Notes: generated by a model not told the origin, from the letters alone. Positions 1-10,990 are shown, numbered from the stretch's first letter. The stretch is 64,000 bases of DNA from Psococerastis gibbosa (GCA_963971405.1 OZ020488.1:8869261-8933260); one strand, 5' to 3'. A program made the numbers and translations.

Positions 1-42
1 AATGTCACGGAGTTTTATCTACTGCTTTACCACCGCTATAGA

Positions 43-190
43 CAAGGCCGAAGCCAGAATGTTTTTTCGGGATCGGTCCATCTGACGTCACCGGAGGTAA
101 GTTACCTTCAATATATTTAAAACCACATTCTATCTAGTGTACGCTGCAAATATTTCGGGTGGGGCTCAGACCCCTCTGGCTACGACCTTG
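43..190. mobile_element. G-tract hAT-like MITE, 148 bp
   Basis: The ends read CAAGGCCGAAGCCAG and CTGGCTACGACCTTG, an imperfect terminal inverted repeat. The flanking 8-mers gctataga (35-42) and gctatgga (191-198) match at 7 of 8 positions, as expected for the 8-bp target duplication of a hAT transposase. The inner part (attctatctagtgtacgctg) recurs at about 32460 in another copy. It has no coding capacity. That hAT mobilises it is inferred from TSD length and TIR style. Confidence 0.7.
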
Positions 191-198
191 GCTATGGA

Positions 199-739
199 TA
201 TGATATATAATACACTAAGAACTTCTAATATAATATACTAGAAGTACCATTGGCGCTAGTGTCGCATGGTCATTTGATTTCTGCCATTTTTGGGCTCACA
301 GCAGGGGGTATTCTGTATTTAATTTAAAAACTAAGAGAAAATGCCTTTTTGTTGCCCTGTTATTATTGCCTATAATTTAATTTTGCATTTGCTACATTTT
401 AAATTTCATAGGGTACAGTATATAGTTGTTGTTTTGGATGATTGAACTTTTTTGATGCTATTGTTTATTTTTAATCCACATAATTTTCAGCTATTTTGGG
501 AAAGCCTATTAATTATAATAGTGAAGTTAGACAGCCTAAATATTAAATAAAGACACTTTTTTTTTTTAAAAAATGTTGGGTTAGGTACCATAAGATAACT
601 ATAGTTTCATTTGGCGCGAAAATCTGAGGCCAAAAGATGGCGGATCTTCTATTGGTCCACACTGCCGCAAGCAAATCATGTGGAGGTGTAGGGGCTTGGT
701 AATGCAATCTTGGCAGGTTTACCAACAATAAGTAAGTAA
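199..739. other. AT-rich spacer, nothing recognised
   Basis: I see no repeat family or coding signal here. The only open frame (543-800, minus) starts inside the MITE at 740 and is not a believable gene. Confidence 0.5.
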
Positions 740-1123
740 GGCGCCCATTCCATTGACCGGCTAGGGCTATTTCCAAAAACGGTGACGTGGTAGCAGACAT
801 TCAAGACTTAGGTAGCGTTTCCACCGACCTCGCATTGCAGATTGCAAATGACATTGACGGAAATGTTTGTTTTTCTTTTTATAGAAATCTATTAAAATGT
901 TTGTAATTAACATATCCCATGAAGCCATTTTTTAATTTTAGTTTGTTTGTTTGTGATTTTACTGTATGATCATTGATCAATTTTAACTATGGCATAGAGG
1001 AAAATAAACATTTCCGTCAATTCTGCAATGCGTGGTCGGTGGAAACGCCACCTAAGTCTTGAATGTCTACTACCACGTCACCGTTTTTGGAAATAGCCCT
1101 AGCCGGTCAATGGAATGGGCACC
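740..1123. mobile_element. long-TIR MITE, copy 1 (384 bp)
   Basis: About 95 bp at each end form an inverted repeat starting GGCGCCCATTCCATTGACC on the left and, read from the right end inward, GGTGCCCATTCCATTGACC. The centre is AT-rich and non-coding. A 7-bp direct repeat taagtaa lies immediately outside both ends (733-739 and 1124-1130), which would be the target duplication. A second, closely similar copy lies at 9493-9877. Superfamily not assigned. Confidence 0.8.
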
Positions 1124-1506
1124 TAAGTAAATGTGTGTTGAAGCATAAATCAATTAATACACAATAATATGCATGGGAACACAGAAAATAAAGGGCTAGT
1201 CGCATAGGCACCAAGCTACAATATATTTGTCGCGTCTCTCTAGTTCAGGACTCACAATTTTCCAACCTTACCACGTCGCAAAGTTCATTCTTGGTTTTAC
1301 AGCCCTTTGTGACATAAAGTTTTTAGTGCGCCTGTTGGCTCATACTGCATTCCATAAACACCCTAAATATCACCCTTGATGGGCCGACTATTCTCCTCTA
1401 AAATTTTCCCTGACTATTTTGTGTATTATCTAAATTTCATGGCAATGGAAATTACTTCTGGGTATTTTTGTTCTTATTGCTTTCCTATATATTTACTCGC
1501 TAGTAT

Positions 1507-2015
1507 AAGAGCTGAGGTCCTGATGTGACGCGAATGGATACAGAAGCCGAGTCCAGTTAAGAAACGGAAACTAATATACTTATATAGCCGGCCGCCATAC
1601 CAAGTTGAATCCAGCGGACCAGAGCAGGTTCAAAGCTGCAGATAACCTTGGTCATGTGCACAGTGCCGGCAGGGAAACATGGTAGGACTTGTCCTGGTCA
1701 CCTCCGAACTAATCGTGTGACTTCACTGTGTTTCCCAAGTGGTTCGGAATCCACTATAATCAGGAGGTCCACTGTCCTATGGGCTGGCATAGGACAGTCA
1801 AGTCGGGGTCGCTCTATGGGCCCAAATATGAGGCCTAAGTCGTTATTAACCCGACGAACACTACTACTACTAATATACTTATATATATTCAGCTTATATA
1901 CTTATCACTTCATATGATGAAGAACAAAAAGTATCGCCTTCTGCATTTAATATTCTAAGGGAAAATATAGAAAGACTGTAGGCTTCCGAAGAAGAAGAAC
2001 AACCTGGTTGTAAAA
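1507..2015 (+). pseudogene. LINE family E C-terminal fragment, split by an insertion
   Basis: The segment 1507-1570 (ctgaggtcctga... aagaaacggaaac) and the segment 1916-2015 (gatgaagaacaaaaagtatcgccttctgcat...) are consecutive parts of the non-LTR retrotransposon tail seen intact at 41345. There it reads as an EVLKRM...VKKRK...VMRNEKYRLL...IQGKIEG peptide. Here they are separated by a younger element (1587-1868) and carry stops. It is the end of an endonuclease/reverse-transcriptase polyprotein, dead in this copy. Confidence 0.7.
1570..1885 (+). mobile_element. (ACT)-tailed retroelement inserted in LINE E, 17-bp TSD
   Basis: The 17-mer actaatatacttatata occurs at 1570-1586 and again at 1869-1885, bracketing an insert of about 282 bp that ends in a short run of ACT triplets. 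The long TSD and simple 3' tail indicate target-primed reverse transcription by a LINE. The last ~180 bp match the copy at 11005-11184 in reverse. The open frame 1648-1917 spans the insert and its right junction and has no recognised homology. Confidence 0.75.
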
Positions 2016-2045
2016 CGTGAGACAGCGTTTTTTTATTATAATAAT

Positions 2046-2195
2046 AGGTTAATCGCATACAAACAATTAATGAATGTATCGGATTGACCTCTTAAGTCGC
2101 CTCTGTCGGTTACGCGTTGAGTTACGACACGTCTGCGATCGCATGGCGGTATAGACTAGCACAAGTACCAGCACGCTACCACCTGGCCATCAAAG
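2046..2195 (-). mobile_element. SINE S2 copy, reverse
   Basis: This is the reverse complement of a ~160-bp repeat whose forward form begins near ttcgatggccaggtggta and ends gcgattaaccttaaaa. The forward 5' part contains TGGCCAGGTGG, a fit to a tRNA A box; the B box is poorly preserved. Other copies: 3723, 6364, 10755 (plus), 45651, 54233, 57401 (minus). Repetition with an A-rich 3' end supports a SINE; tRNA origin is inferred. Confidence 0.65.
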
Positions 2196-3084
2196 TAGGT
2201 TTGGCACAAATAAGAACAATAAATAATGATAATAATTAATAAGAACAAACAAATAACTTCAATTTTCAGTGAAGATAGGCAATAGTGAAAGTTCTACAGT
2301 ATAAGCGAGAGATCAGACATTCGCTTCCCGGCAATTTTTGTTCCTTAAATTTCTAGTGGTGGCACCTCAAATTCAAATTTTTTTTTAGGCGGGAACCAAT
2401 GTCCAATCTCTCCTATATAGAACTCCAGCAAAAACCCTTGTCTGGGAGTTTCCTGCAAAATTGAATAAGCAGCAACCCTCGGGAAGTTGGATTATGGACC
2501 CAGTTACTGATTACACAGATTGTGCCAATTTAATTTCAATTGTGCAGAGAGGCTCCGCATTGGCGAGTTACTGGGGCGCCGGAAGATCAATTACACAATT
2601 TCAAGATGGCAGTAGACTTGTCTAACCCCCTTAATAAGGGTAGTGCTCCGAGGAAGACACCACGGTAATAAGGGTTGAGAACACTTTAAGGGTTAATTCT
2701 ATACATAAACGTCTTTACCAGTTTATCATTCTCTCCCCGATTTCGAGACACTCTTGAATTTCGTAGTTAAAGGTAGGCCTATATATATTAAAATAATAGA
2801 ATATTAGGCTCAACAATTGGCTTATAGTTTCAATTGTCTAATGAAAAAATTTCGGGGATGAGTAGGGAGGCGTCAAGATATGGTTGAGGTCTGAGGATAA
2901 GCCGATGTTCTAATCCTTTCCCATTTAATTATATAGAGTGTAGAGGTTGCTGCTTGAGGGGAGGGGGGGGTGAGGCCCTTGGGTACAGCTTTGTAGTAAG
3001 TAAGGTCACGTGGCGCAGGATGGCACTAACAGACTACCACTAACAGTGAACCACTGTATTGGACTTGTTCCCCCTCCTCTGAAC
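2196..3084. other. AT-rich spacer, nothing recognised
   Basis: No coding signal or repeat family recognised. There is a short G run near 2963. Confidence 0.5.
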
Positions 3085-3089
3085 TACCT

Positions 3090-3475
3090 GTAGCCCTATT
3101 ATGGTGATTTGGGATTAACGTTACACCGGGGTTTATTGAATTGTTTTCAACAAATGAGTGAAAAATGCGCGGGAAATTCGAATTGATAAATTCACTTTCG
3201 GCTAAATTTTTGGGGAGTTTTCTATTTTTTCTCCCGTAGATACATTAATTAAAATACTTATTATATTCCAAAATTTTACAAACATTTTAATATACATTTC
3301 CTTCACTTATAAAACAATGCAACTATTCTCTTGTATTCCAATAATTTATTAATTTGAATTTCCCCACATGTTTTAACACTGTCACGTGACACCTTACTAA
3401 TGCGGTATTGAAAAATAAACCCGGTATTATATGATACGTTAATACCAAATCGCCATAATACGGCTGCTGCTAAAC
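3090..3475. repeat. inverted-repeat (MITE-like) segment
   Basis: Left tattatggtgatttgggatt with caccggggtttatt (about 3098-3140) is matched in reverse by aataaacccggtatt and aataccaaatcgccataata (about 3413-3463). The arms are about 50 bp and imperfect, around an AT-rich middle. No target duplication was found, so the outer limits are uncertain. Confidence 0.45.
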
Positions 3476-3535
3476 TAGCCCTCCGAAAGATAAACCGATA
3501 GTGTAACTAGTGAGACAAATGAGAGATAAGCTATA

Positions 3536-3572
3536 AAGATAAGATAAAGATAAGATAAGATAAGATAAAGCT
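3536..3572 (+). repeat. AGATA microsatellite
   Basis: Repeated agata/agataa units, slightly impure. The same unit appears in the other strand sense (ttatc) at 11738-11758. Confidence 0.85.
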
Positions 3573-3722
3573 ACAAGTGTAACTTATTTTTTTAATTTTT
3601 GTATAATTTTACTCAACATAGCCGACTTCCTTAAAGCCCCTCTATCCGTATTGCCTTGTAAAATGAAGCCACATTAACACAAAAATAACAGTGATTTAAT
3701 AAAATCATCTGGGCACTTTGTC

Positions 3723-3885
3723 GACTTCAATAGCAGGGTGGTACAGTGCTCGTTCTTGTGCGCGTCCCTACACGCCATCAGATCGGAGACGTGTCGCAAC
3801 TCAACTAGGTACTAACCTAGGCGACTGAAGAGGTCAACCAGATACAGTCATGTAATTGTTTGTTTGCAATTAACCTAAAAAGGCA
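3723..3885 (+). mobile_element. SINE S2 copy
   Basis: Starts gacttcaatagcagggtgg and runs through the shared core (cgcgtccctacacgccatca, gaggtcaaccagatacag) to tttgcaattaacctaaaaag. Same family and orientation as 6364 and 10755; diverged. Confidence 0.65.
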
Positions 3886-4555
3886 TAAAGTTCAAGTTCA
3901 TTATGTATTGTCCAGAGATTCCTGCCGGGAGGCAGGAATATTATATACCCCAACAAACGCCGGTAGTTTGTAGTTGTTATTTAGCAGCTACAGGGTTGTA
4001 AAAATCAAAACCAAAATGGACGTGAAGTTAATCATTTGATAATTGCCGAAAAATATCCGAGACTTAAATTTGAGGCGCCATGATCAATCGAAAATAATTA
4101 CATCGCTAATTGAAAATAAATTAAGTTCTCAGCACTTCAAAAATAATTAGACGTATGCTGTTGAAAACAACGAGAGTAATTTTCTTTCCCCTGAAAAATT
4201 ATCAGCTGCTGATTAGTACTGCTCATTGAGCTCTGTAAAAAATGATTGGTGGCACTGTATATTGTACAGGTATTCTACCTTTTGTAATGGTACGAGAAAA
4301 GGGGGGGGGGTCGAAAGGTTTCCAAGGGGTTTCAAAATTTGTGACTGTATTGATTTTGCACTGACCGAATTTTAATTATGCCACTTTGTAACTTTGCTGC
4401 TCAGAGCGAGCCAAATTGAAAACCGCGAATTTTTCATTTTTGTAAAAATTCCTTAATACTAAGCCAATCTGGCCGAGTTAGGGCTATAATGACTGCTACC
4501 TGTATTTGGTTAAGTCATGTCTTCACCTGTTTCATTGCGTTAATGGTAAGCTTAT
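3886..4555. other. AT-rich spacer, nothing recognised
   Basis: Contains a G10 run near 4300. The first ~30 bases of a SINE S1 3' part (gccgagttagggctata) appear near 4473. No gene seen. Confidence 0.5.
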
Positions 4556-4680
4556 CTCAGCATGTCCATTATTGCTTGTAGCCGGTGTAGGTTTACATCG
4601 AGAACGTATACCAGTTTTCCAAGGGCCAAAAATGCATACGGAAACAATACAAATAATGCCCGAAATCCAATGGGGTCGTT
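4556..4680 (-). repeat. interspersed repeat J, reverse copy
   Basis: Its reverse complement (ggcattatttgtattgtttccg, then gatgtaaacctacaccggct) matches segments at about 30303-30440, 47832-47960 and 56190-56275. Family type unknown; probably a short DNA element. The several short open frames here on both strands are chance. Confidence 0.5.
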
Positions 4681-4698
4681 GGCATTGGACAAGGGACC

Positions 4699-4962
4699 CA
4701 GTGCCGGATTAGCCCCTGGGGGGCCGGGGGCACAAGATATGTGGGGGCTGTGGGTGCAGTGAAAATGCAAACTCCTCTAAAATTCATAATTAATTTAACA
4801 GCAAAATAAAAGAAAAACACATAATTTCTAACCAATTTCAAAACTTTTAATTTTTTATATTTTTATCTATAAAAAATCTCGATTGGGGGGGGGGCGGATT
4901 TATAGGCATTTCTGGGGGGCCGGGGGTCTAGCCCCAAGTACCCATGGGATAATCCGTCACTG
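4699..4962. mobile_element. G-tract hAT-like MITE, 264 bp
   Basis: The ends CAGTGCCGGATTA and TAATCCGTCACTG form a TIR of the CAGTGGCGGATTA type. Just inside both ends are G-rich blocks with gggggccggggg. The 8-mers outside (aagggacc, agacctat) do not match, so the insertion is old, rearranged, or slightly misplaced. Confidence 0.55.
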
Positions 4963-5029
4963 AGACCTATGGGCCACTAAAAGTAGGTCTGGGCCCATAA
5001 AAAGTCATTACAAAAAATCACCTCTAAAT

Positions 5030-5190
5030 AACCTCTAGAGCTGTAAAGCCCTCAGCTCTTATGCTCAACTACAATTGAAAGACCCTACTTTACATGACCT
5101 CCGAAGAAAATGTAGCAAGTGTGAGACACGAACCAGCAACCTTTTAAATGAAAGTCAGTCAGGCGGGGCTACTAAACACGTACTGACTAT
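5030..5190 (-). mobile_element. SINE S1 copy, reverse, degraded
   Basis: Shows the family words agccctcagctcttatgctc, tttacatgacctccgaag and gtgtgagacacgaaccagc in order. Read in reverse it has a tRNA B-box-like ggttcgtgtc. See the fuller copy at 27524-27715. Confidence 0.6.
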
Positions 5191-5473
5191 CGCAGTTTTT
5201 TTAAGTTTTCACTAGAACCATGATGAAATGAAGCGTGCAATTGCCTACACGTGGACACCAAGATACCGTACTCAAATTGAAATGTCGGGTATTTATCGGA
5301 AATATTGACACTTCCATTTATTTTTTGCTAAATAGCTAAATAAAAATGCTAAATAGGGAAATGGTCCCATATCCGCAGTATTTTTTTCATAATAAGTTAT
5401 GGAGAACAGCCAGTGTATTTGAAATTTACAATGTAGATATAGGCTATAGGGGATCGTGAGTTTGAATTCCACC

Positions 5474-5555
5474 AATTCCAGTTTTTCCATATCCTCTAAT
5501 TTCGGTTATGTCGAGGAGGTTACCTCTTCAACCAAAGTTAATTTAATGTTAGTGT
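5474..5555 (+). repeat. 75-bp dispersed repeat, shared with 51495-51575
   Basis: The words ccatatcctctaatttcggt, aggaggttacctcttcaacc and aaagttaattta reappear in the same order on the other strand at 51495-51575, about 90% alike by eye. Class unknown. Confidence 0.6.
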
Positions 5556-6363
5556 TACGGTATGTACCATATAATGTGATACTGCAATAAAGCAGTCTCA
5601 GAGGTCCAAATAGCCATGTTAGGATAATCACCAAACTTCAGTTGAAGAGGTACATAAAGAAGAAGATGTACCTGTAGTGTGCTGAGCTATATTATTGGAG
5701 GAATGAATATATACCTATGCAATAGATACTTAGTATAATTCAATTCATTTTCATTTCAACGAAAATGTGACACGCAATGAAGAGCTAGGAGACAAAATGT
5801 TATGTAAAAATAAAATGTGACCCCCATACTGTACATGTTTATAGTTACGACAGCGCGTTATGATGTGTTACCATTAAGTTTCATGAGTTTCATAATGCAC
5901 CTGCTACCGTAAAGGGTCCCAGCGTAACGACCCGTATAAACAATGATATGGTTATAGTACTGCCTCTTCAAGATTTTGCCCATTGTTTCTTTCTTTTTTG
6001 ATAAGGCTACAAAGGCCAATTCAAAAATGTTATTAGCGGTGTTTTCAAGTTAACGAGGGCTATAGGGATGTTCATTTTTAATGTCATTAGTGTATGAAAC
6101 TGCAATATAGGTTCATTCAATATTGATGCATTTTTAAGGAGGCTGTGAAGCTGGCTTGATGCGTTTATATATCTAAAAGAGAATTTTACCCCAACAGTGG
6201 GGTAGTTTATTATATTATGGAATGGCGTATTTTTTTTATCGTTTGCAAATTTGCATTCTGGCTCAATTTTAGACAAACAAACCCGATTAGAGCATTAAGT
6301 GATTTGTTTGTGACTGATTCACTGTCCAAGGCTCCACTGTCTAGAATTTTAAGAACAACAATC
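5556..6363. other. AT-rich spacer, nothing recognised
   Basis: Short frames on both strands at 6007-6453 overlap each other and the adjacent SINE. None resembles a known protein. Confidence 0.5.
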
Positions 6364-6538
6364 AACTTCGATGGCCAGGTGGTAACGTGCTTGCACTTGT
6401 GGGAGTTTTTACACGCCATGCAATCGGAGACGTGTCGTACTCACCACGGGTAATAACCTACAGAGGCGACTGAAAAGGTCGATCGGATACATTTATTAAA
6501 TTGTTTGTATGCGATTTATCTTTAAAAAAAAAAATTAA
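6364..6538 (+). mobile_element. SINE S2 copy, well preserved
   Basis: Best forward copy: A-box-like TGGCCAGGTGG near 6372, core cgtgcttgcacttgtgggag, then acacgccatgcaatcggaga, aggcgactgaaaaggtcgat, and an A-rich end after gtatgcgatttatcttt. Length about 170 bp. Use it with 10755 as the family reference. Confidence 0.75.
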
Positions 6539-7962
6539 CGGATATGGTGATCAAGACCCCTTTTCTAGCCTCCCTCTTTTTAAAATTTGTTTACGGGGTT
6601 TTATCCGACGATTGCTTAACGCTTAATACCCTTAATTTAATTGTTCAATATTTTTAAGTTGTAAATTTTGATATTTAAAATGTAAATGCCTTCGTTGTGG
6701 GTCTGATTAAATCTGTTTTTGGCATATTAAACGCTATTTATTTATATTATTTACTTATTTAAAAAATGGTTTTATTTTAGTTTTACTGCTTTCACCGGGT
6801 TTTTTTTTCCTATGTTAAGGCCCCATATGGTTTATTAACACACAAATGCTAGTGCCTCATAGAAATGACTACGCCTGCCGGGTGGCCTGCTGCCTTCCCA
6901 GTTCTATACTCTTATATCGCTACACAATGTCAGGCTGATGAGTCATGTTCCAAACTTTTTTGTGCATAATCGTATAGTTTTATTATTTTACTAAAAGACA
7001 TTTTCCCTTCATCGATCTTTTTAGGGTAATGCACATTAAATTACATGCACGCTCCGCCACTGCTTTTTTTAGTCTTAAGAAACTGTGGCTCAACGATGTA
7101 CGGAACGGAACGGCTGCATTCTATGAATCAAAATTTGGAGGAGCATTTTTTCTAATTCTTTTACTTGCATTTATGACTGATTGAGCAGTATTTCATGAGA
7201 AATTTGACTTTGTACAAAAAACGCTTAGTGGGGCATCGGATTCTCACTTAAGGGATGTTGCTAGCCAAATAAAAACCCGGCTGCTCACATGTCGGGTTTA
7301 TTAAGAAATTTCATGGAATATAAACGTCGCGGGTCTGTATCTCTTATCATGTTATTTCCGCTTCAGCTTGGAGACCATCCAACCCCTGCCCCCGGAAAAC
7401 TTGAATTAATTTGATAGCCTCGCGTTAAAGGCTGTGAAATTGGCTTCGATCACCCCTATCCCCTCCACTCCTATCTCTCCTCCCTCCATTTTCTCCCACT
7501 TTTATCTGCACTTTTACCCAAGTTCAGCTCTTTTTACTTTTTTACTTTAGCCTTTGAAAAGATTGCCATATGGTGGGATACATATAGTGGGTTTGGTACT
7601 ATTACTTTCAATTAAGTAAGTTATTAGTAATTAATCGTAAATTAGGTGGTTATTTACAATATAATTCTAAAAATATTCCAGGGAGAAAAAAACAAAAATT
7701 ATTATAAGTTACATGGGTGGGATCCGGGCAAAACCCACTTCAGTTAATTTTTCAGGAGAGTCAAACAACTGCAGCTGAGTGCCCTGTGATTGCATCTAAA
7801 CAAAATCGTTGAGCTATTTTTACGCTGGACTAGGCCACAATTAGCTTCTGAATGAATGAATGAATGAATTAATTAATTAATTCAATGGATAGATTTGAAC
7901 CGGACGAATCCATCGGCGCCAATTTCGCGATTTCAGAAATTTGTGGACCTGGCCCAGTTTGC
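6539..7962. other. AT-rich spacer with a GAAT/AATT microsatellite
   Basis: No gene seen. At 7850-7882 a short gaat repeat passes into aatt repeats. At about 7044 the word gctccgccactg could be a lone MITE end, but no partner end was found. Confidence 0.5.
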
Positions 7963-7970
7963 ATCTATTG

Positions 7971-8341
7971 CAGTGGTTCTAAACTGTGGGCCATGGGAGG
8001 TGGGCCACAGCGCCCTGCCAGGGGGGCCATGGGACTTCGGAAGGAAAAATTTATGAATTTCAAGAAAGTGTGGCCGATGACATTTCAACATTGGTAGCTA
8101 AGGCTCTGAAAGGCCGAAACAAACTAAAAGACCTCAACTAGGAGCTGAGAGTGGCTCTTTCGCTAAATATTCGTCCCAACATCAAAAATTTGTCCGTCAC
8201 ATGCAGCCACATTTGTCGTATTAAAAAAAGAGCAATGTATTTTGATATTGATTTCTTTTTCCTTGTAAACTGGCTAGGGGGCCACGGACTAATTGGCTTC
8301 TTTATTTGTGAGCCACGGCCCTAAAAGGTTGAGAACCACTG
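7971..8341 (+). mobile_element. internally deleted hAT transposon, 371 bp
   Basis: Ends CAGTGGTTCTAAACTGTGGGCC and GGCCCTAAAAGGTTGAGAACCACTG, reduced here to their inner match, are classic hAT inverted repeats (CAGTGGTTCTCAACC type). Flanking 8-mers atctattg (7963-7970) and atttattg (8342-8349) match at 7 of 8, the hAT target-duplication length. Inside lies a scrap of transposase coding (8142-8210). This is a deletion derivative of an autonomous hAT element. Confidence 0.85.
8142..8210 (+). pseudogene. hAT transposase C-terminal remnant
   Basis: A 23-codon open stretch begins ELRVALS and includes IRPNIKNL and a terminal CSH. Vertebrate and insect hAT transposases of the ZBED5/FAM200 group typically end with an LRVALS...P.I..L.....SH segment, so position inside the hAT TIRs and the peptide agree. 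A stop codon precedes it directly and the rest of the transposase is deleted. Not functional. The family link is recalled, not searched. Confidence 0.6.
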
Positions 8342-8349
8342 ATTTATTG

Positions 8350-9004
8350 TATATGCCACTAATATTATACATATGCCACTGGATAGTACGCAGATGGTGA
8401 TAGACTATAAATACGACTAAGTGGTATGGATTGACTCATCTGTCCTCGAAGTAGTTGATAAATGAGTATAATATAGCTCCCGAAGAAATCGTCACAACAA
8501 CAGCGAAACGCAGAGGCAAAACATTTTCACGTACCTAAAAATCATTCAAATAACAATGAAGGTGTAAAATCGAACGCCTCAGCAGCATATTTTAATATTT
8601 TACATGCCATTCTTCAACACTTGACTCACAGTAGGCCCAATAAGAGGCATTCAAAACTCAAGTTCTTAAAAAGAAAGAAAAATAGGTCACCGACGAGATC
8701 AAAGTCGGAATAAAAATAATAAATTTGTGTTCCCAGTATTGCACCCCTGCAGCTGAAAGCTCGAGAGAAGCTTTTTCATGGAAATTGCATTTTGTAAGCC
8801 TGTTGTAGTCATTCCCTTGTTCGACACGTCTTATTCCTTTTTTTTTTTGTTCTCAGCCCTTTTTGCATTTTATCCCTGCCAGAGACATGCATATTTTCTG
8901 ATTATTTGCATCTCCCTTCTGAAAAGTTTTGTTCCTGCCAGTTATATTGGGTTTATTAGAATTTTTTAATGGTGGAAACTGAAAAGGGCGCTCTGCTTTC
9001 TTCT
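8350..9004. other. AT-rich spacer, nothing recognised
   Basis: The open frames at 8778-8969 (plus) and 8853-9065 (minus) are low-complexity or overlap the LINE end in another frame. Confidence 0.45.
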
Positions 9005-9235
9005 TCAACCAACACTCGTGCTTGGCTGGTAGACCATTTGACGCCGTGTCGCATAGTAGAGCCATTCCCTCCTTGCCGTAGTTCGGTTTTCTACCTCAAT
9101 ACCAGTACAGCTGAATAGAAGATCGGCATTTCCTTCCCCTTGGGGGCAGAGGGGGCATTCGAATGAATCAGCGATTCCTATTCTGTGGAGGTGGCTCTGG
9201 AGGTAGTCCTGTGGCCATTCGGAACGCTGCCACAG
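9005..9235 (-). pseudogene. non-LTR retrotransposon C-terminal fragment (family K)
   Basis: Read on the minus strand and ending at the stop 9005-9007, the frame gives QSHLHRIGIADSFECPLC followed by an acidic stretch, LLFSCTG and REWLYYATRR. This is the Cys-rich tail after the RNase H region of Jockey/R1/I-like polyproteins (pattern GH..L..HLHRIG......CPLC). The usual GH is replaced by PQ at 9209-9214, and upstream sequence decays. It is a 5'-truncated, inactive copy. Confidence 0.7.
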
Positions 9236-9492
9236 CGATGTGTTGCTGTTGCTTTGTTATAATTGCAAAATTTAGGATTGCTGATATTTGTTTGAATCCC
9301 TCATCTGCCACCTGTGTATGGAGTGCTTTATTATACGGATGTAAAGCAGATAAAGAAATGAAGAGTCTAAAAGCGCTTGCTACAGAAGTATGCTTAATTC
9401 GGATCAGCTGGAGTGCTGGAGAAAATCAATTACCTACATCATTGCGGGCAGCAGTGCACAGTGGAAAGAACGAATAGTAGAGGGCGGCCAAA

Positions 9493-9877
9493 GGCGCCCA
9501 TTCCATCGACCGGCTAGGGCTATTTACAAAAACAGTGACGTGGTAGCAGACATTCAAGACTTAGGTTGGGTTTCCACCGACCTCGCATTGCAGAATGCAA
9601 ATGACATTGACGGAAATTAGAATTTTTCTTTTTATAGAAATCTATTAAAATGTTTGTACTTAACATATCCCATGACGCCATTTTTTAATTTTAGTTTGTT
9701 TGTGATTTTACTGTACCGTATGTTCATTGATCAATTTTAACTATGGCATAGAGGAAAATAAACATTTCCGTCAATTCTGCAATGCGAGGTCGGTGGAAAC
9801 GCCACCTAAGTCTTGAATGTCTGCTACCACGTCACCGTTTCTGGAAATAGCCCTAGCCGGTCAATGGAATGGGCACC
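9493..9877. mobile_element. long-TIR MITE, copy 2 (385 bp)
   Basis: Nearly identical over its whole length to 740-1123, with the same GGCGCCC and GGGCACC ends. The flanks (ggccaaa on the left, gaaggag on the right) do not match, so no target duplication is visible here. Frames at 9163-9620 run into this element and are not genes. Confidence 0.8.
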
Positions 9878-10754
9878 GAAGGAGAAACTCATGAATATAC
9901 TGAAGGGGAACGCAGGAGCTCAAATTTTCCAAGATTTTGACCTCAGAAGAAGAAGATAACCCCTTCCCCTCTCTCTGAGGTCCCACCACTGATAACAGTC
10001 ATTTTGAAATGTACCAATGCCAAAACAAATAAATCAGACTATCCAATAATACCTACTGTACTAAAAAATATAGAAAAATTAAAAAAAAAACGTCACATTC
10101 AGAAAAATCGTTGGAAACACGGACTGAACACGTGACATGAGCGATGAAAAGGGGGGTAATTTGTTTTGTATTAATGCAGCGTTGTTTCCTCAATAAAAAC
10201 AAAGCATATCACAGAGAAAATAATTGGCACTGGCATGATGAATGAGGGATGAGTTTTGTTTCATTTGTTTTTTGGAACAAAAAATGGCGCGGAGACAATT
10301 TTCAGGGATGATTTCCGGTCAGTCTGTCATTTGTCAGCCATGTCATGTCAGTTAGTGATTAGCTTTACATTTAAATATTATTTGTTTTAATTTTAATTTA
10401 TTTACAACTTGCATAAACGAGTTCGTTATTTATACCGATGCATTGAAATGCTATATGGAAGTCAGTGGCGCGTAACGATAAGGTTTCCTTGGGGGGGGGG
10501 GGGGTGTATTATTTGGCAACACCCCAATCCAATCCAACGGAAAATTTTGGGAGGGGGGGGGGGGGTCACAGATTGTTTGTAATTTTTAAAGGTAATTTTT
10601 TTGTTGAAAAGTTGAGTTTTTATACTTTTTTTAGTAGGTATCTTATGAATTTCTCATTTAGGGGGGGGGGGAGTCATGACCCATATTTACCAAAACAATT
10701 ACAAATACAATAATAAATCTCTCTCTCCCTCTTTTCCTCTCTCAGTATTCCCTG
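9878..10754. other. spacer with three long G runs
   Basis: G runs near 10491, 10553 and 10661 are spaced about 60 to 110 bp apart. A single CAGTGGCGCGTAACG end at 10464 suggests a decayed G-tract MITE whose other end is lost. The glycine-rich open frame 10465-10713 is simply the translated G runs. Confidence 0.5.
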
Positions 10755-10908
10755 GACTTCGATAGCAAGGTGGTAGCGTGCTTGTACGTGTGCGAGTCTC
10801 TACACGCCATGTAACTCAACACGGGTACTAACCTACAGAGGCGACTTTAGAGGTCATTCGGATACATTTATTAATTTATTTGTATGCGATTAACCTTAAA
10901 AAAAAAAT
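10755..10908 (+). mobile_element. SINE S2 copy
   Basis: Runs from gacttcgatagcaaggtggt to gcgattaaccttaaaaaaaa. It is a close match to 6364-6538 with a deletion of the cggagacgtgt part. Confidence 0.75.
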
Positions 10909-10990
10909 CAATACATAGTACATTTACCAATGTTTACCTTTACAATTCCAATGCAACTACAATACTGTACTACAATAATTTAAATAATAT

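Noticed and set aside
2995-3400. Second inverted pair around tcacgtg
   Set aside because: The order of arms is not nested with the neighbouring inverted repeat, so the two do not form one element.
10464-10680. Another G-run MITE
   Set aside because: Only one TIR-like end was found and no TSD.
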